Shown: positions 28,787 to 38,300 of the stretch, one piece after another
Numbering within the stretch: position 1 is the first letter of the stretch
How the letters are laid out: each line of letters starts with the position of its first letter
DNA from: JAVJSD01 sp040219575
GTDB lineage: Bacteria > Planctomycetota > Planctomycetia > Pirellulales > Pirellulaceae
Assembly (NCBI GenBank): GCA_040219575.1
Contig: JAVJSD010000074.1
Span: forward strand, 96,437 to 160,436
Direction of reading: 5' to 3'
Length of the DNA: 64,000 nucleotides
The notes under the pieces: generated by a model
Database searches by the model: none
The model's input: only the letters and a program-made list of their open reading frames with translations
Told to the model about the DNA's origin: nothing
Position numbers and translations under genes: made by a program

Positions 28787-30265
28787 ATGACCAAATCACT
28801 TTTCGCCACGGCCTTTCCGCTTGCCGTCTTCTTTATCGTCGGCATCGCGCCGCTCGGCGTCTCGGCCCGCGCCGCCGAGCGTCCCAACATCATCCTGATG
28901 ATGGCCGACGACCTGGGCTGGGGCGACACCGGCTACAACGGGCACGCCACGCTCAAAACGCCGCACCTCGACGCCATGGCCCGCGACGGCCTGCGGTTCG
29001 AGCGGTTCTACAGCGGCGCGCCGGTCTGCAGCCCGACGCGAGGCAGTTGCCTCACCGGGCGGCATCCCTACCGCTACGGCATCTTCTTCGCCAATGTCGG
29101 GCATCTGCCGCGGCAGGAAGTCACGCTGCCCGAGTTGCTGCGGGCGCTCGGCTACACGACCGGCCATTTCGGCAAGTGGCATCTGGGCACGCTCAGCAAG
29201 ACGGTCAAGGAGTCGAATCGCGGCGGGCCCCTCGGCGTCGCCGATTACGCGCCGCCCTGGGACAACGGCTTCGACGTCTGCTTCTCGACCGAGGCCAAAG
29301 TACCGACCCACGATCCGCTGCTCAAGCGAAAAGGCGCCGGCAATACCTGGTGGGATCCGGTGGACGACGACGCCGACGCGGTGGAGTACGGCACCCACTA
29401 CTGGACCGGCGACGGCGAGATGGTGACGGACGATCTGCGCGGCGATGACTCGCGGATCATCATGGATCGCGCGATTCCGTTCGTGCGAGAGGCCGTCAAG
29501 CAGGACAAACCGTTTTTCACCGTCATCTGGTTTCACGCCCCACATCTGCCCGTGGTGGCGGGGCCGAAGTACACCGCCATGTACCAGGGCGCCGACAAGC
29601 ATTCGCAGCACTACTGGGGCTGCATCACCGCGCTCGACGAACAAGTCGGGCGGCTGCGGGCGGAACTCAAACAGTTGGGCGTCGAGCGAAACACGCTGTT
29701 GTGGTTCGCCAGCGACAACGGCCCGGAAGGAAACGACAGGGCGCCCGGCACGACGAATGGATTGCGCGGCCGCAAGCGAAGTCTGTTCGAGGGCGGCGTG
29801 CGCGTGCCGGGGCTGTTGGTTTGGCCGGAACGCGTGAAACCGGGCGACAGCACGCAGGTTCCGGCTTCGACGTGCGACTATCTTCCCACGGTGCTCGACT
29901 TGCTCGGCATCGAGCGCGCCGACGAGCGGCCGCTCGACGGCGTCAGCCTGTTGCCGCTGATCGCCGGCGAGATGAAGCAGCGGCCGCGGCCGATACCGTT
30001 CGAATCGGCCCGGCAGCTTGCGCTGGTCGACAATCGCTACAAGATCGTGCATCAACCGCAAGGCGGACGCCGCGGCGGAGGGGGCGGCAAACAGGGCGAG
30101 TTGACCGCCGCCGACTTTCTCCTGTTCGACATTCAGGCCGACCCCGGCGAGCAGAGCGACCTCGCCGCCGAGCACGCCGACGTCGTCGCGCGGATGGCGG
30201 AGCGATTGCTCTCCTGGCGCAAGTCGTGTCGCGAAAGCCTCGCCGGCGACGACTATCACGAGTAG
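28787..30265 (+). CDS. Secreted sulfatase
   Basis: 492 aa from the ATG at 28787. Signal peptide 1-29 (ending SARAAE). RPNIILMMADDLGWGD, then VCSPTRGSCLTGRHP with the formylglycine Cys, HFGKWHLG, and WFASDNGPEGND. An insertion of about 60 residues (roughly 130-190) is absent from the neighbour, so the pair may act on different linkages of one polymer; this is inference. A Gly-rich stretch (GGRRGGGGGK) lies near residue 427. It is convergent with a small gene at 30452. Confidence 0.93.
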   Translation: MTKSLFATAFPLAVFFIVGIAPLGVSARAAERPNIILMMADDLGWGDTGYNGHATLKTPHLDAMARDGLRFERFYSGAPVCSPTRGSCLTGRHPYRYGIFFANVGHLPRQEVTLPELLRALGYTTGHFGKWHLGTLSKTVKESNRGGPLGVADYAPPWDNGFDVCFSTEAKVPTHDPLLKRKGAGNTWWDPVDDDADAVEYGTHYWTGDGEMVTDDLRGDDSRIIMDRAIPFVREAVKQDKPFFTVIWFHAPHLPVVAGPKYTAMYQGADKHSQHYWGCITALDEQVGRLRAELKQLGVERNTLLWFASDNGPEGNDRAPGTTNGLRGRKRSLFEGGVRVPGLLVWPERVKPGDSTQVPASTCDYLPTVLDLLGIERADERPLDGVSLLPLIAGEMKQRPRPIPFESARQLALVDNRYKIVHQPQGGRRGGGGGKQGELTAADFLLFDIQADPGEQSDLAAEHADVVARMAERLLSWRKSCRESLAGDDYHE

Positions 30266-30274
30266 GAAGTTGAA

Positions 30275-30306
30275 GTAGGCCGGAACAACCGCAGGGCGGT
30301 TCCGGC
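30275..30306 (+). repeat. GTAG hairpin, family E
   Basis: GTAG followed by stem GCCGGAAC, a 12-base inner part, and stem GTTCCGGC. It lies 10 bp past the sulfatase stop. An inverted copy of equal length is at 31205-31236, so the pair brackets the 30452-30871 gene. Confidence 0.8.
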
Positions 30307-30451
30307 AGGAGCGCCGCGGGACGTTGATGTTTAGGTGTGTGTTGTGTGTGGGTTCGTTTGCGCTTGTCGGTTGCACTCCCTGATCGGCGCAACCGATGCC
30401 GCGTGAGACTGCGGTTGATTGGCGGAATGTCAGAATCGCAACCAGTCATTT

Positions 30452-30871
30452 TCAGTCGCCGGTTCTTTTGAAGACGACGGGGCCTTCAGTAAAGAGGGTG
30501 AAACGGAACGTATGCTGGTCAACAAACTCCACGAACGCATCCGTTCCTTTCTCACCAGGGCTACTCTCGTCAAAGAGTCGGATTTCCAATCCTTTTGGCG
30601 GTCGCTCTCGCACAGCTTCCCATCGCATTTGCTGTGGGGGTTGATCGTCGAACCTTGCGGACGCCTGACCATCTGCCTTGAAGAAGAGCGTTACTTCTCG
30701 CGTAAGTGCGCGGATTCTTTCATCGCCTTCGCGCAACCTCATGTCGGCGATTGTCGTTCCGAGATCGAATCGCCACTCGCCGCAAAGCCGTGACTCAATC
30801 GATTGCCCGCTCACGGGAAGCCCAAGGAGAACGGTCACAACGACTCCGCAGAGGCAGTGATTCCACCACAT
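30452..30871 (-). CDS. Small secreted protein of unknown function
   Basis: 139 aa with a signal peptide (about 1-23, ending PVSGQ). SRLCGEWRFDLG near residue 28 and the alternating beta pattern (EVTLFFKADGQASARFD, HTFRFTLFTEGPVVFKRT) suggest a small lipocalin-like or TIGR03066-like barrel. It shares its start region with the truncated gene at 8464. It is bracketed by inverted family E repeats. Confidence 0.65.
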   Translation of the reverse strand: MWWNHCLCGVVVTVLLGLPVSGQSIESRLCGEWRFDLGTTIADMRLREGDERIRALTREVTLFFKADGQASARFDDQPPQQMRWEAVRERPPKGLEIRLFDESSPGEKGTDAFVEFVDQHTFRFTLFTEGPVVFKRTGD

Positions 30872-31253
30872 CGTGAGATTCCCGCTGAAAGTTGGCTCAC
30901 TTGATTTCGTCGGAGCTTATTGCCAACCGCGATTGTCGTCAATGTCGTCCGACAGGCAGGAGGGGCTTCGGGCGGAGCTTGCCGTCTGGCCAAAATGACG
31001 CAGCTTTCCGTCCGACAACACGCCAATGTCTCGCGCCGGCTCGGCGACATCGAGTGTTCGCCGACCGGGGACTCGCGGGAGGCCGCCGCGAGACGCTGGG
31101 ATAAACCCAGCGGCTCCAAGGCGTCAGGCGAATAGGCGGTAGGTTCCGGCAGCCTCAAACGCCTTTGGACGTCGAACGCGCTGCTACGCCCCGCTTGGGT
31201 TCATGCCGGAACTGCGCACGGCTTGTTCCGGCCTACACGGTCTACAACACGGA
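30872..31253. other. Gap with one repeat, no gene
   Basis: This 382-bp stretch shows no supportable ORF. It holds the promoter side of the 30452-30871 gene, a half-element GTAGGTTCCGGC near 31139-31150 and the intact family E hairpin at 31205-31236. Confidence 0.6.
31205..31236 (-). repeat. GTAG hairpin, family E, inverted
   Basis: On the minus strand GTAG is followed by GCCGGAAC, a 12-base inner part, and GTTCCGGC. The outer stem is identical to that at 30275, while the inner sequence differs. Confidence 0.8.
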
Positions 31254-33071
31254 CTAATCGTTCGCGGCGCTGCGGAGCGTGAAACCCATGTAGTGCAGGC
31301 CGGTGGCGTCGCTGGTCATCATGCCGCCGCCGGGAGCGAGATACCGCGACAGGATGGGAAACGGCGGCAGGGGATTGTCGTTGAGCGCGCCGCTGATGGC
31401 TTGAAAGAAACCGTTCTCTTCGCCGCGCCGCCCAATCCGCGAGCGGACGTCGTCCGCAGCGGCCAGGTCGTACAGCAGGCGGATGTTCTCTTCGGGCCGG
31501 TCGAACAGAATCATGCCGGGCGTGCGTTCGCCGGACTCGCGGGCGATCTTGCTGGCGATCAGCTTGAATTCCAGTTCGTTGGCGAGTTGCTTCATGGCGT
31601 CGCCGCGCACTCCCACGGCGTGCTTCAGCAGCGCTTCGCTGTCGGTGGCCACGAAAAACTCGCCCAGCACGGCCAGGCACAATTGCGGCTGGCGGAGGTT
31701 GGGACGCGCGTCGTCGGGAAGCTCTTCCGCATCCCGCGGACGACCCGGCCGGGGAAGCTCCATGAAGTAGTAGTCGACTCCGCCGTACGTTCTGGCGTCG
31801 AACCGGTCGCCTACCTTCGCCGCGATGCGTTCGAGCGTGCCGCGGAAGCGTTTCGGGTCGCGCAGTTTGGCCGACACCAGACTCGCCTGGCTGTTGACGC
31901 GCGCGGGAGGCTCGATCCAGGTGGCGCGGGTGAAACGTCCGCTGAGTTCCGCCAGCACGTCGTCTTTCAGGTCGACGCCCAGGGGTCCCGAGATGCGGCG
32001 ATCGACCTCGTCGGCCAGTGCTCCGTCGCCGCGGAAGGTGTCGAACAATTCGCCGAACGTGACGAACGTCTTCTCGACGTCCCAGTGCACGGTCATGTAG
32101 GTCGAGGCGTCGTGGGGGATGAAGTCCTCCGGCGTGGTGTCGCCCGAGGTCATCGCCAACATCTCCAGCGCCCCTTCCCGCGGATTCTCCAAAGCCAGGT
32201 GTAGATGCGTGACCACGTCGTATTCGTCTTCGGCGAGCGTGATGCTGCCGCCGACGCCTTGCACGCCGTCGAGGCCGAGCGCGGGAATCATGGCCAACAC
32301 CGCCCGGGCGCCGAAGTTGCCTTGCGTCGCGGCGTCGGCCAGTTCGATCGGGTCGGCGTAGAAGCTGAGTTGGGGATGCTTCTCGTCGCCCAGGCGGCAA
32401 CGCTTCATGATCGTCTGGAAGTTCTTGTTGGCGGTCAGCGGACGCTCATCCTTCGGCGCCTCGCCGTTCCAACGCGCCAGCAAGGCGTAGGCGGCGTGGG
32501 GATCGGTCGCCAGCACGACCTTTCCTTCACGGCGGAATCGAATCAGTTGCCGACTCCGTTCGGGGGCCTTGTGGATGACCAGTTCGGTCTCGCCCACCAT
32601 CTCGGTTTCACGAAACGCTCCCCGTTCGGCGAGGGCGTCATCGACGTGCTCCAGCACGCGATCGACGGTGGGACTGCTCTCTCCGACTTCGACGAAGGCG
32701 ACCAGCGCGGGGCGTTGTCCCTCGACCTTCAAAAGGGCCAGGCAGACCTCTCCCTGCGGCATCTTCAGCAACTCCTCGAGCGACGCCCCCACACGATCCT
32801 CGAGGTTGGCGAAGCCCTCCACCGCCGAGTCGTACAGGTCGCCGACCAGGGGACGGATCGATTCGTCGGCTCCGATGCGCCCGATTGCCGTCTTCTGGAA
32901 TCGCTCGGCCAGGTCCTTGGTGTCGGCGATCCGCACGAAGACCAGCGTCTTTTCGGGCAGCAACTCCGCGGCCGAGCGCGTCTTTTCTTGCGCCGACGCC
33001 CCGGCGGACAGCAGGACAGCGGCGAGGAGAGCCACACTCACCACAACGAGACGCATCCGGGCGACGATCAT
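31254..33071 (-). CDS. Large secreted protein of unknown function (DUF3352-like)
   Basis: 605 aa from the ATG at 33071, which has AGGAGC nine bases upstream; two nearby starts give 616 or 600 aa. Signal peptide about 1-28 (ending SAGASAQ). LLPEKTLVFVRIADTKDLAERFQ near residue 36 and repeated segments of similar form (FFVATDSEALLKHAV) resemble the DUF3352-type proteins common in planctomycetes. No catalytic motif. Probably periplasmic. The upstream BON gene is divergent. Confidence 0.68.
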   Translation of the reverse strand: MIVARMRLVVVSVALLAAVLLSAGASAQEKTRSAAELLPEKTLVFVRIADTKDLAERFQKTAIGRIGADESIRPLVGDLYDSAVEGFANLEDRVGASLEELLKMPQGEVCLALLKVEGQRPALVAFVEVGESSPTVDRVLEHVDDALAERGAFRETEMVGETELVIHKAPERSRQLIRFRREGKVVLATDPHAAYALLARWNGEAPKDERPLTANKNFQTIMKRCRLGDEKHPQLSFYADPIELADAATQGNFGARAVLAMIPALGLDGVQGVGGSITLAEDEYDVVTHLHLALENPREGALEMLAMTSGDTTPEDFIPHDASTYMTVHWDVEKTFVTFGELFDTFRGDGALADEVDRRISGPLGVDLKDDVLAELSGRFTRATWIEPPARVNSQASLVSAKLRDPKRFRGTLERIAAKVGDRFDARTYGGVDYYFMELPRPGRPRDAEELPDDARPNLRQPQLCLAVLGEFFVATDSEALLKHAVGVRGDAMKQLANELEFKLIASKIARESGERTPGMILFDRPEENIRLLYDLAAADDVRSRIGRRGEENGFFQAISGALNDNPLPPFPILSRYLAPGGGMMTSDATGLHYMGFTLRSAAND

Positions 33072-33354
33072 TACAAAGCTCCTGAATCGGCGGGCAGGCC
33101 GCAACTTGGGCGATCCTGAGGGGTTTCAAACACAGACGGCATTGACGGTATTACCCGGCGTCGCGGCGGCGGGTTTCAGACGGCGTCACGCCGCAAGCTC
33201 CGCCTGGTCGTTGCATTTTCGCATGCCATTGCCTGGGAGACCACGGAGCGCGACGGCCGTGGACGCCCAAGCTTGACTTGAGAGCCGTCTTCGGTCGATG
33301 ATGAACCTAGTCGCGTAGATTCCCTGTCCTTTGCATTTTCCAACGAGGCGTCTC

Positions 33355-34239
33355 ATGTCCCGAATCCTTCTGGCAGGCGTGGCGGCCATTGGGTTGGTCG
33401 GCGTCGCGGCCCCCTCGTTGCGGGCGCAGACGCAGACGCAGCTCGACACGGCCTTTTCCAGTTCCGCTTTCTCCACCGGTGGAACAACCGGAGGGACGAC
33501 GGGAGGAAGCGGGGGAACGCAAGGCGCGACCGTCGGCGCCGACCAGGGAATCTCGGGAGAACAGATCCGGGAAGCTGCCGCCGGGGCCGGCACGATCACC
33601 GGTGACGAGCGGTACTATCGCGAACCCACTTACCTCACAAATCCCGATCAGGTGCGGTTGCGCTTCATGGGGGCCGACAGCGCCGACGCCCGACACTTCC
33701 GCTCGGTGATCGCCCCGACCGCCCAAACCGTGTACACCAGCGGCAATCGAACAACGACCGCCGGAACCGCCGCGGGAGGCAATCGCTTCTCGCAATCGCT
33801 TGGCGGGACGTCCGCCGGCCTCGGTGGACTGGGCGGACTGAGCCTGGGCGGTGGATTCGGCGGCGGCGGACTTGGCGGAGGCGGGCTGAACTCGACCTTC
33901 GGGGGGACCACGCAAGGAACCGGCCAGACCGGAACGACGACCACGCAGCGCGTACGAGCCCAGATGAACGTCGCCTTTACGCCGCCCAGGGCCAGCGCGC
34001 CCCCCGTGCAACTCAGTAGCCTGCTTGCACAGCGGCTTGGCCGATTGACCCCGAATCGATCGACGAACCCGGTGCAGGTGGAAACTTCAGGCCGGACCGT
34101 GGTGTTACGGGGCGTCGTCCCATCATCTCACGCGCGCGATTTGGCCGAGCGGTTGGTGATGCTGGAACCGGGAGTGTCGGCGGTACAGAACGAGCTGACG
34201 GTTGCACCGACGACTGGGGGAAGTACGGGCGGGCGTTAA
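33355..34239 (+). CDS. Secreted BON-domain protein with Gly/Thr-rich linker
   Basis: 294 aa from the ATG at 33355 with GAGG upstream. Signal peptide 1-24 (ending SLRAQ). A Gly/Thr-rich stretch at about 40-65 and a GGLGGLSLGGGFGGGG stretch near 150-180 flank the middle. The C-terminal 70 residues are a BON domain: VQVETSGRTVVLRGVVPS, then ERLVMLEPGVSAVQNELTV. BON domains bind phospholipid or help anchor proteins at the outer membrane. Its last 227 bp overlap the convergent lipoprotein gene on the other strand. Confidence 0.75.
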   Translation: MSRILLAGVAAIGLVGVAAPSLRAQTQTQLDTAFSSSAFSTGGTTGGTTGGSGGTQGATVGADQGISGEQIREAAAGAGTITGDERYYREPTYLTNPDQVRLRFMGADSADARHFRSVIAPTAQTVYTSGNRTTTAGTAAGGNRFSQSLGGTSAGLGGLGGLSLGGGFGGGGLGGGGLNSTFGGTTQGTGQTGTTTTQRVRAQMNVAFTPPRASAPPVQLSSLLAQRLGRLTPNRSTNPVQVETSGRTVVLRGVVPSSHARDLAERLVMLEPGVSAVQNELTVAPTTGGSTGGR

Positions 34240-35335
34240 GCGTCGTGTTGTCGGCGGCCGCGGAGTAGGTCGCTCCCTGGGGTCCGGCCGTTCCCTGCTG
34301 ACCCGCCTGCCGCATGGTTTGGAATTGCGGCGGCGCGTCTTGCATCGGTACGCCTTGCATCGGTACGGCCTGCTGCGGTACGACTTGCTGCGGTACGACT
34401 TGCTGCGGTACGACTTGCTGCGACCCGGGGACGTGTGGTTGCGTGGGGGCGATCTCGTTTGGCGCCAACTCGCCGCCCTGCGTCGAGGGAACGATCGCGC
34501 TGGCTCGACGCTCGGCCATGGCCCGCCGCCGGAGATCGGCCAGCGACTCCCCGATGCGTCCCAACTGCTGTTGGACCGCCGCGGAATGGACTTGTCGCTG
34601 AAGGCCCGGCGTGAGCGGAACCGTGGTGGAAATCACGTTGCTTGTGGAATTCTCGGCGGCGCTGTTGCTCGGAGCGTCTTGCTGCGTGTGCGACGCTTGC
34701 TGCACATCGAAGGCGGGCCGGGGCCTTTCGATCTCCTCGGGTCCGGCTTCGCTTTCCTTGCCGGCTTCTTCCCGCTTTCTCCCCGGCAGCAGACTCATGG
34801 CGTGCGGTCCCACCACGACCTTGCCGTCGGTGCTGGTGAACACCGGCAGCAGGCTGATGTTGCGTTCGTCGCCGCCGACGGATTGCCAGGGAATCCAGAT
34901 GCTGTACGAGGGGCCGAACCGCGAGCTTCCGAGATGGTTCTTCAGTTGCTCGGAAGTGACGACGTACTTCCGATCCGCGACGCTGTCGAGGTGGTCGTGC
35001 TTCGAGTCGTCGAAACCGAACACCACCAGTTGGCCGTCGACCTCGATGGCGTTCTCGTTGGCGTCGTAGAAGTACAGGTGTCCGCCGAAGCCGCGCGTGG
35101 CGCCCTTGCCGGGGATCGTGTACATCGCGTCGGACCAGATGGCGTTCATTTCGACCGCCTCGGGCGGGGGCTCTTCCTTCGGCTCGCTCGTCAATCCGGG
35201 AATCGGCGGCGGTCCATGTTCGAACAGCTTGGGAGTCTGGCAGCCGACGAGCGTGGCCAGCAGCACGAAACCGGCCGTCGCGAACGGCGACCGGCCGACG
35301 GACGCGAACAACATCGATGACACGCGCATAACCAT
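34013..35335 (-). CDS. Lipoprotein with Pro/Gln-rich repeats, beside the secretin
   Basis: 440 aa. FVLLATLVGCQ near residue 22 is a lipobox. A folded N-terminal half (about 60-180: MYTIPGKGATRGFGGHLYFY, SYSIWIPWQSVGG) is followed by a low-complexity half with six 15-bp tandem repeats encoding VVPQQ/AVPMQ pentapeptides. It starts 54 bp downstream of the secretin stop on the same strand, so an operon is likely and a role as an outer-membrane partner of the secretin is possible (inference). The C-terminus overlaps the BON gene on the opposite strand by 227 bp. Confidence 0.72.
   Translation of the reverse strand: MVMRVSSMLFASVGRSPFATAGFVLLATLVGCQTPKLFEHGPPPIPGLTSEPKEEPPPEAVEMNAIWSDAMYTIPGKGATRGFGGHLYFYDANENAIEVDGQLVVFGFDDSKHDHLDSVADRKYVVTSEQLKNHLGSSRFGPSYSIWIPWQSVGGDERNISLLPVFTSTDGKVVVGPHAMSLLPGRKREEAGKESEAGPEEIERPRPAFDVQQASHTQQDAPSNSAAENSTSNVISTTVPLTPGLQRQVHSAAVQQQLGRIGESLADLRRRAMAERRASAIVPSTQGGELAPNEIAPTQPHVPGSQQVVPQQVVPQQVVPQQAVPMQGVPMQDAPPQFQTMRQAGQQGTAGPQGATYSAAADNTTLNARPYFPQSSVQPSARSVPPTLPVPASPTARPNRAREMMGRRPVTPRSGLKFPPAPGSSIDSGSIGQAAVQAGY
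34340..34429. repeat. Six tandem 15-bp repeats inside the lipoprotein gene
   Basis: Units of the form TTGCTGCGGTACGAC, with two diverged units at the left end. The period is a multiple of three and encodes repeated VVPQQ-type pentapeptides on the minus strand, so the repeat expands the protein in frame. Confidence 0.85.
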
Positions 35336-35389
35336 TGTCTCGGTAAGTGGACTCGATCCTTCGAGCGCCGCCGCTTCCGCAACCTGCCG

Positions 35390-38300
35390 TCATTCGACGG
35401 GAGGCAGAGGCCGCGGTTGGGACGATTGTCCCGGAGTGAACTGGCTGCGATTGGCCGACGGCGGCGGAGGCCCGCCGCGCGTTTGATAGGCCGCCGGCGC
35501 GACGCCGCCCGCAGCGCCGCTTCCCGCCTCGGCTCTCGACGGCGGCCAGTATCCCGCTTGCGAACCTTGATGTCCCCCCGCGGCGGCGGACTGCCGGTTG
35601 TCGTCGCGTCGGCCCGATGAGGAGGGCCCGCCGGACGACGTCCTGGGAGAGAAGTCCGCCGCATCGGCCGGCGTGGGAAGCGGAGCCCCGTTCACCGCCG
35701 GCGTGGGCGTCGATTCATCCGGCAGGGATTCCAAAAGCGCGGGATCCAGGTCGGGGTAGATGACCGGCACCATGCCGCCGTCGACGGGATAGGGGCCGAC
35801 GCCGATGTCGCCGTGCATTTCAATCACCTGTTCCAGCGACCAGTTCATCCGCTCCGTCTCCACCTGCTTGATGGCGTCGGCGTCGGAGTCCTCGTACAGG
35901 ATGTAGGGCGTCATGATGATCAGCAACTCCGTGCGCTGCTCCACGTCGGAGTTGAAGCGGAACAATCGGCCGGCGATCGGAATGTCCTTCAACACGGGCA
36001 ACCCGCGTTCGACGAGCGTCTTCGACTTGGTGATCAGCCCCGCCAGGACGACCGTCTGTCCACTGCGAGCGCGGACCGTGGTGGCGGTGGTGGTCAGATT
36101 CACCGGAGGCACCGTGATCGGATCGCCGTTGGCGCTGAAGCCGATCACCGTGCCGTCGGCCGCGCTTCCCAGCGACGACTTTTCAGCGTCGATCTCCATC
36201 ACCACCACGCCCTCGGGAGTGGTCCGCGGCGTCACGCCCAGCACGATGCCCACGTTGCGGACGTCGACGTTTTGTTGCACCGCGACCTGGCTCGTCACCG
36301 TACCGCTGGGCAGCCGCACTTCCTGCCCGACCACGACAAAGGCGGGCTGATTCTCGAGCGTCATCACCTGCGGACGGCTCAAGATCTGCAACTTGCTTTC
36401 CTGCTTCAAGGCCCGTAGCAGCGCGTTGACCGAGTCGTTGCCCACCGACAGCACCATGCCGCCGAAGCCCGCGTTGGCGCTGGTCCGGCCGACGTTCAGG
36501 TTGGACAGCAACTGGCCGGTGCGGACGTTTCGCGTGGCCAGCGATTCCGCCGTGGCGTCGTTTCCGATGTTGGCCTGGTTGAAGTCGAAGCGAATGCCCG
36601 GAATCATGTTGGCGGCGTCGCCGGCGATGCCGCGGTTGAACAGCAGCGAGTCCTGCACGCCGAACTCGATGCCGAATTCGGAGATGTCGCCCAGCGTGAC
36701 CTCGGCGATCACGACCTGGATGGCGACCATCGGCGGCCGGGCGTCGAGCTGTTCGATCACCTGCCGGATGCTCTCGAAGAACCTCGGCGTGGCGCTCACG
36801 ATCAGGCTGTTGCTGATGAACTCCGGTTCGATGATCACTTCCCGCGCGACGATCTCGTAGTTGCTGATCATGTTCGGCAGCAGCCGATTGAGATTGCTCT
36901 GGTTGGTGAGGAAGTTGTTGAGCGCGGCGGCCACGTCGGCGGCCGGCGCGTTGCGGAGCCGGTAGACCGTGGTCTTGCGGGATTGCGCCGACTCGTCGTC
37001 GAGCCGCAACAGGAGCGCCTCGACCACATTCAGGTCGCCGGACGAACCGGTGGCGATGATGCTGTTGGTCCGCACATCGACGGCGAACAGCAACTGCACC
37101 AGCGAGTTGTCGCCCGAGGCGACGAGGTTCTGCAGCGCCGCCTGGTTCAATCCACCGAACGCGCCGCCCGTCGCCGTCGCCTGGCCGAAGATCTGCCGCA
37201 GCGTGTCGGCCAGCACGGTGGCGTCGCCGTTGATGATGGTGAAGACCTTGATTTGCGATTGGGCGTTGGGAAGCTGGTCGAGTTGCTCGATCAGCGCGCC
37301 GATCAACTCCATGCTCCCGGCCGGCGCGGTGACGATCAGCGAGTTGGCGTTGAGATCGGCCGTGATGCGGACGTCGAACATGATGTCCGACTTCAGCAGC
37401 CTGCCCCCTTCGGAGTCGACCGCGATCAGCTCCAGCGAACGGGAGCTGAGCTGCGAGGTGCCCGCCTGCGCCGCGCCGGCCTGGCCGGTCTGCCCCAGTC
37501 CGGTCGTCGCCAGGTTGCTGCGGCCGGCGTTGAATAATTGCCCGCTGATGGCGTCCTGCAGCACCGGGGCGAGCTCCGAGGCGAGCGAATTCTTCAGTTG
37601 GAAGATCTTGATCTGTTGCGTGGCGGGCGTCTCGTTGACATCCATCCCCTTGAGGACCGTGGCCACCTCGTCCATGTCGCGCGGGCTGGCCTCCACCACC
37701 AGCGTGTTGCTGCGATAGTCGGAGACGAGGCGCAGCCGCGTGCCCAGGCCGGTGGGATCGGCGAACAACCGCGTCAGCCGCTCCTCGGCGTCCACCGAGC
37801 TCATGTAGCGAAGCGTGAACACCCGCAGCAGCTTGCTGGGGTCGCTCGGCTGGTCGATGCGGCGAATCATGTTGATCACCGTCTGCAGCGAATCCTGCCG
37901 GCCGATCAGCAGCAGCGCGTTGGGATTGGTCAAGGCGGTGATGCTCACCTGCCCGGCGCGGGGCGAGAGAATCTGGTCGTAAACCTGGGTGATCAAGTCG
38001 GCCATGGCCTGACTGTTGAGGTAATCCAGATGCAGGATCTCGATCACCGGTTGGGTTTCATCGGTCAGCCGCTCGATGTCTTCGATGATCTTCGCCACGC
38101 GTTCCACGTCGCGCTGGTGCCCTTTGAGGATGATCACATCGAGCCCTTCCACGAACTCGATCTGCACCGGGCCGATGAATCCGCCTTCGGGCTCGGCCTC
38201 GACGACCGGCGGGTCGCCTTCGCCGACGATCTGGCCTTGGGCCGGCGCCGGCTGCGCGTCGTTTACCGGATTGTCGCCTTGGTTGTCCTGCTGGAAGATG

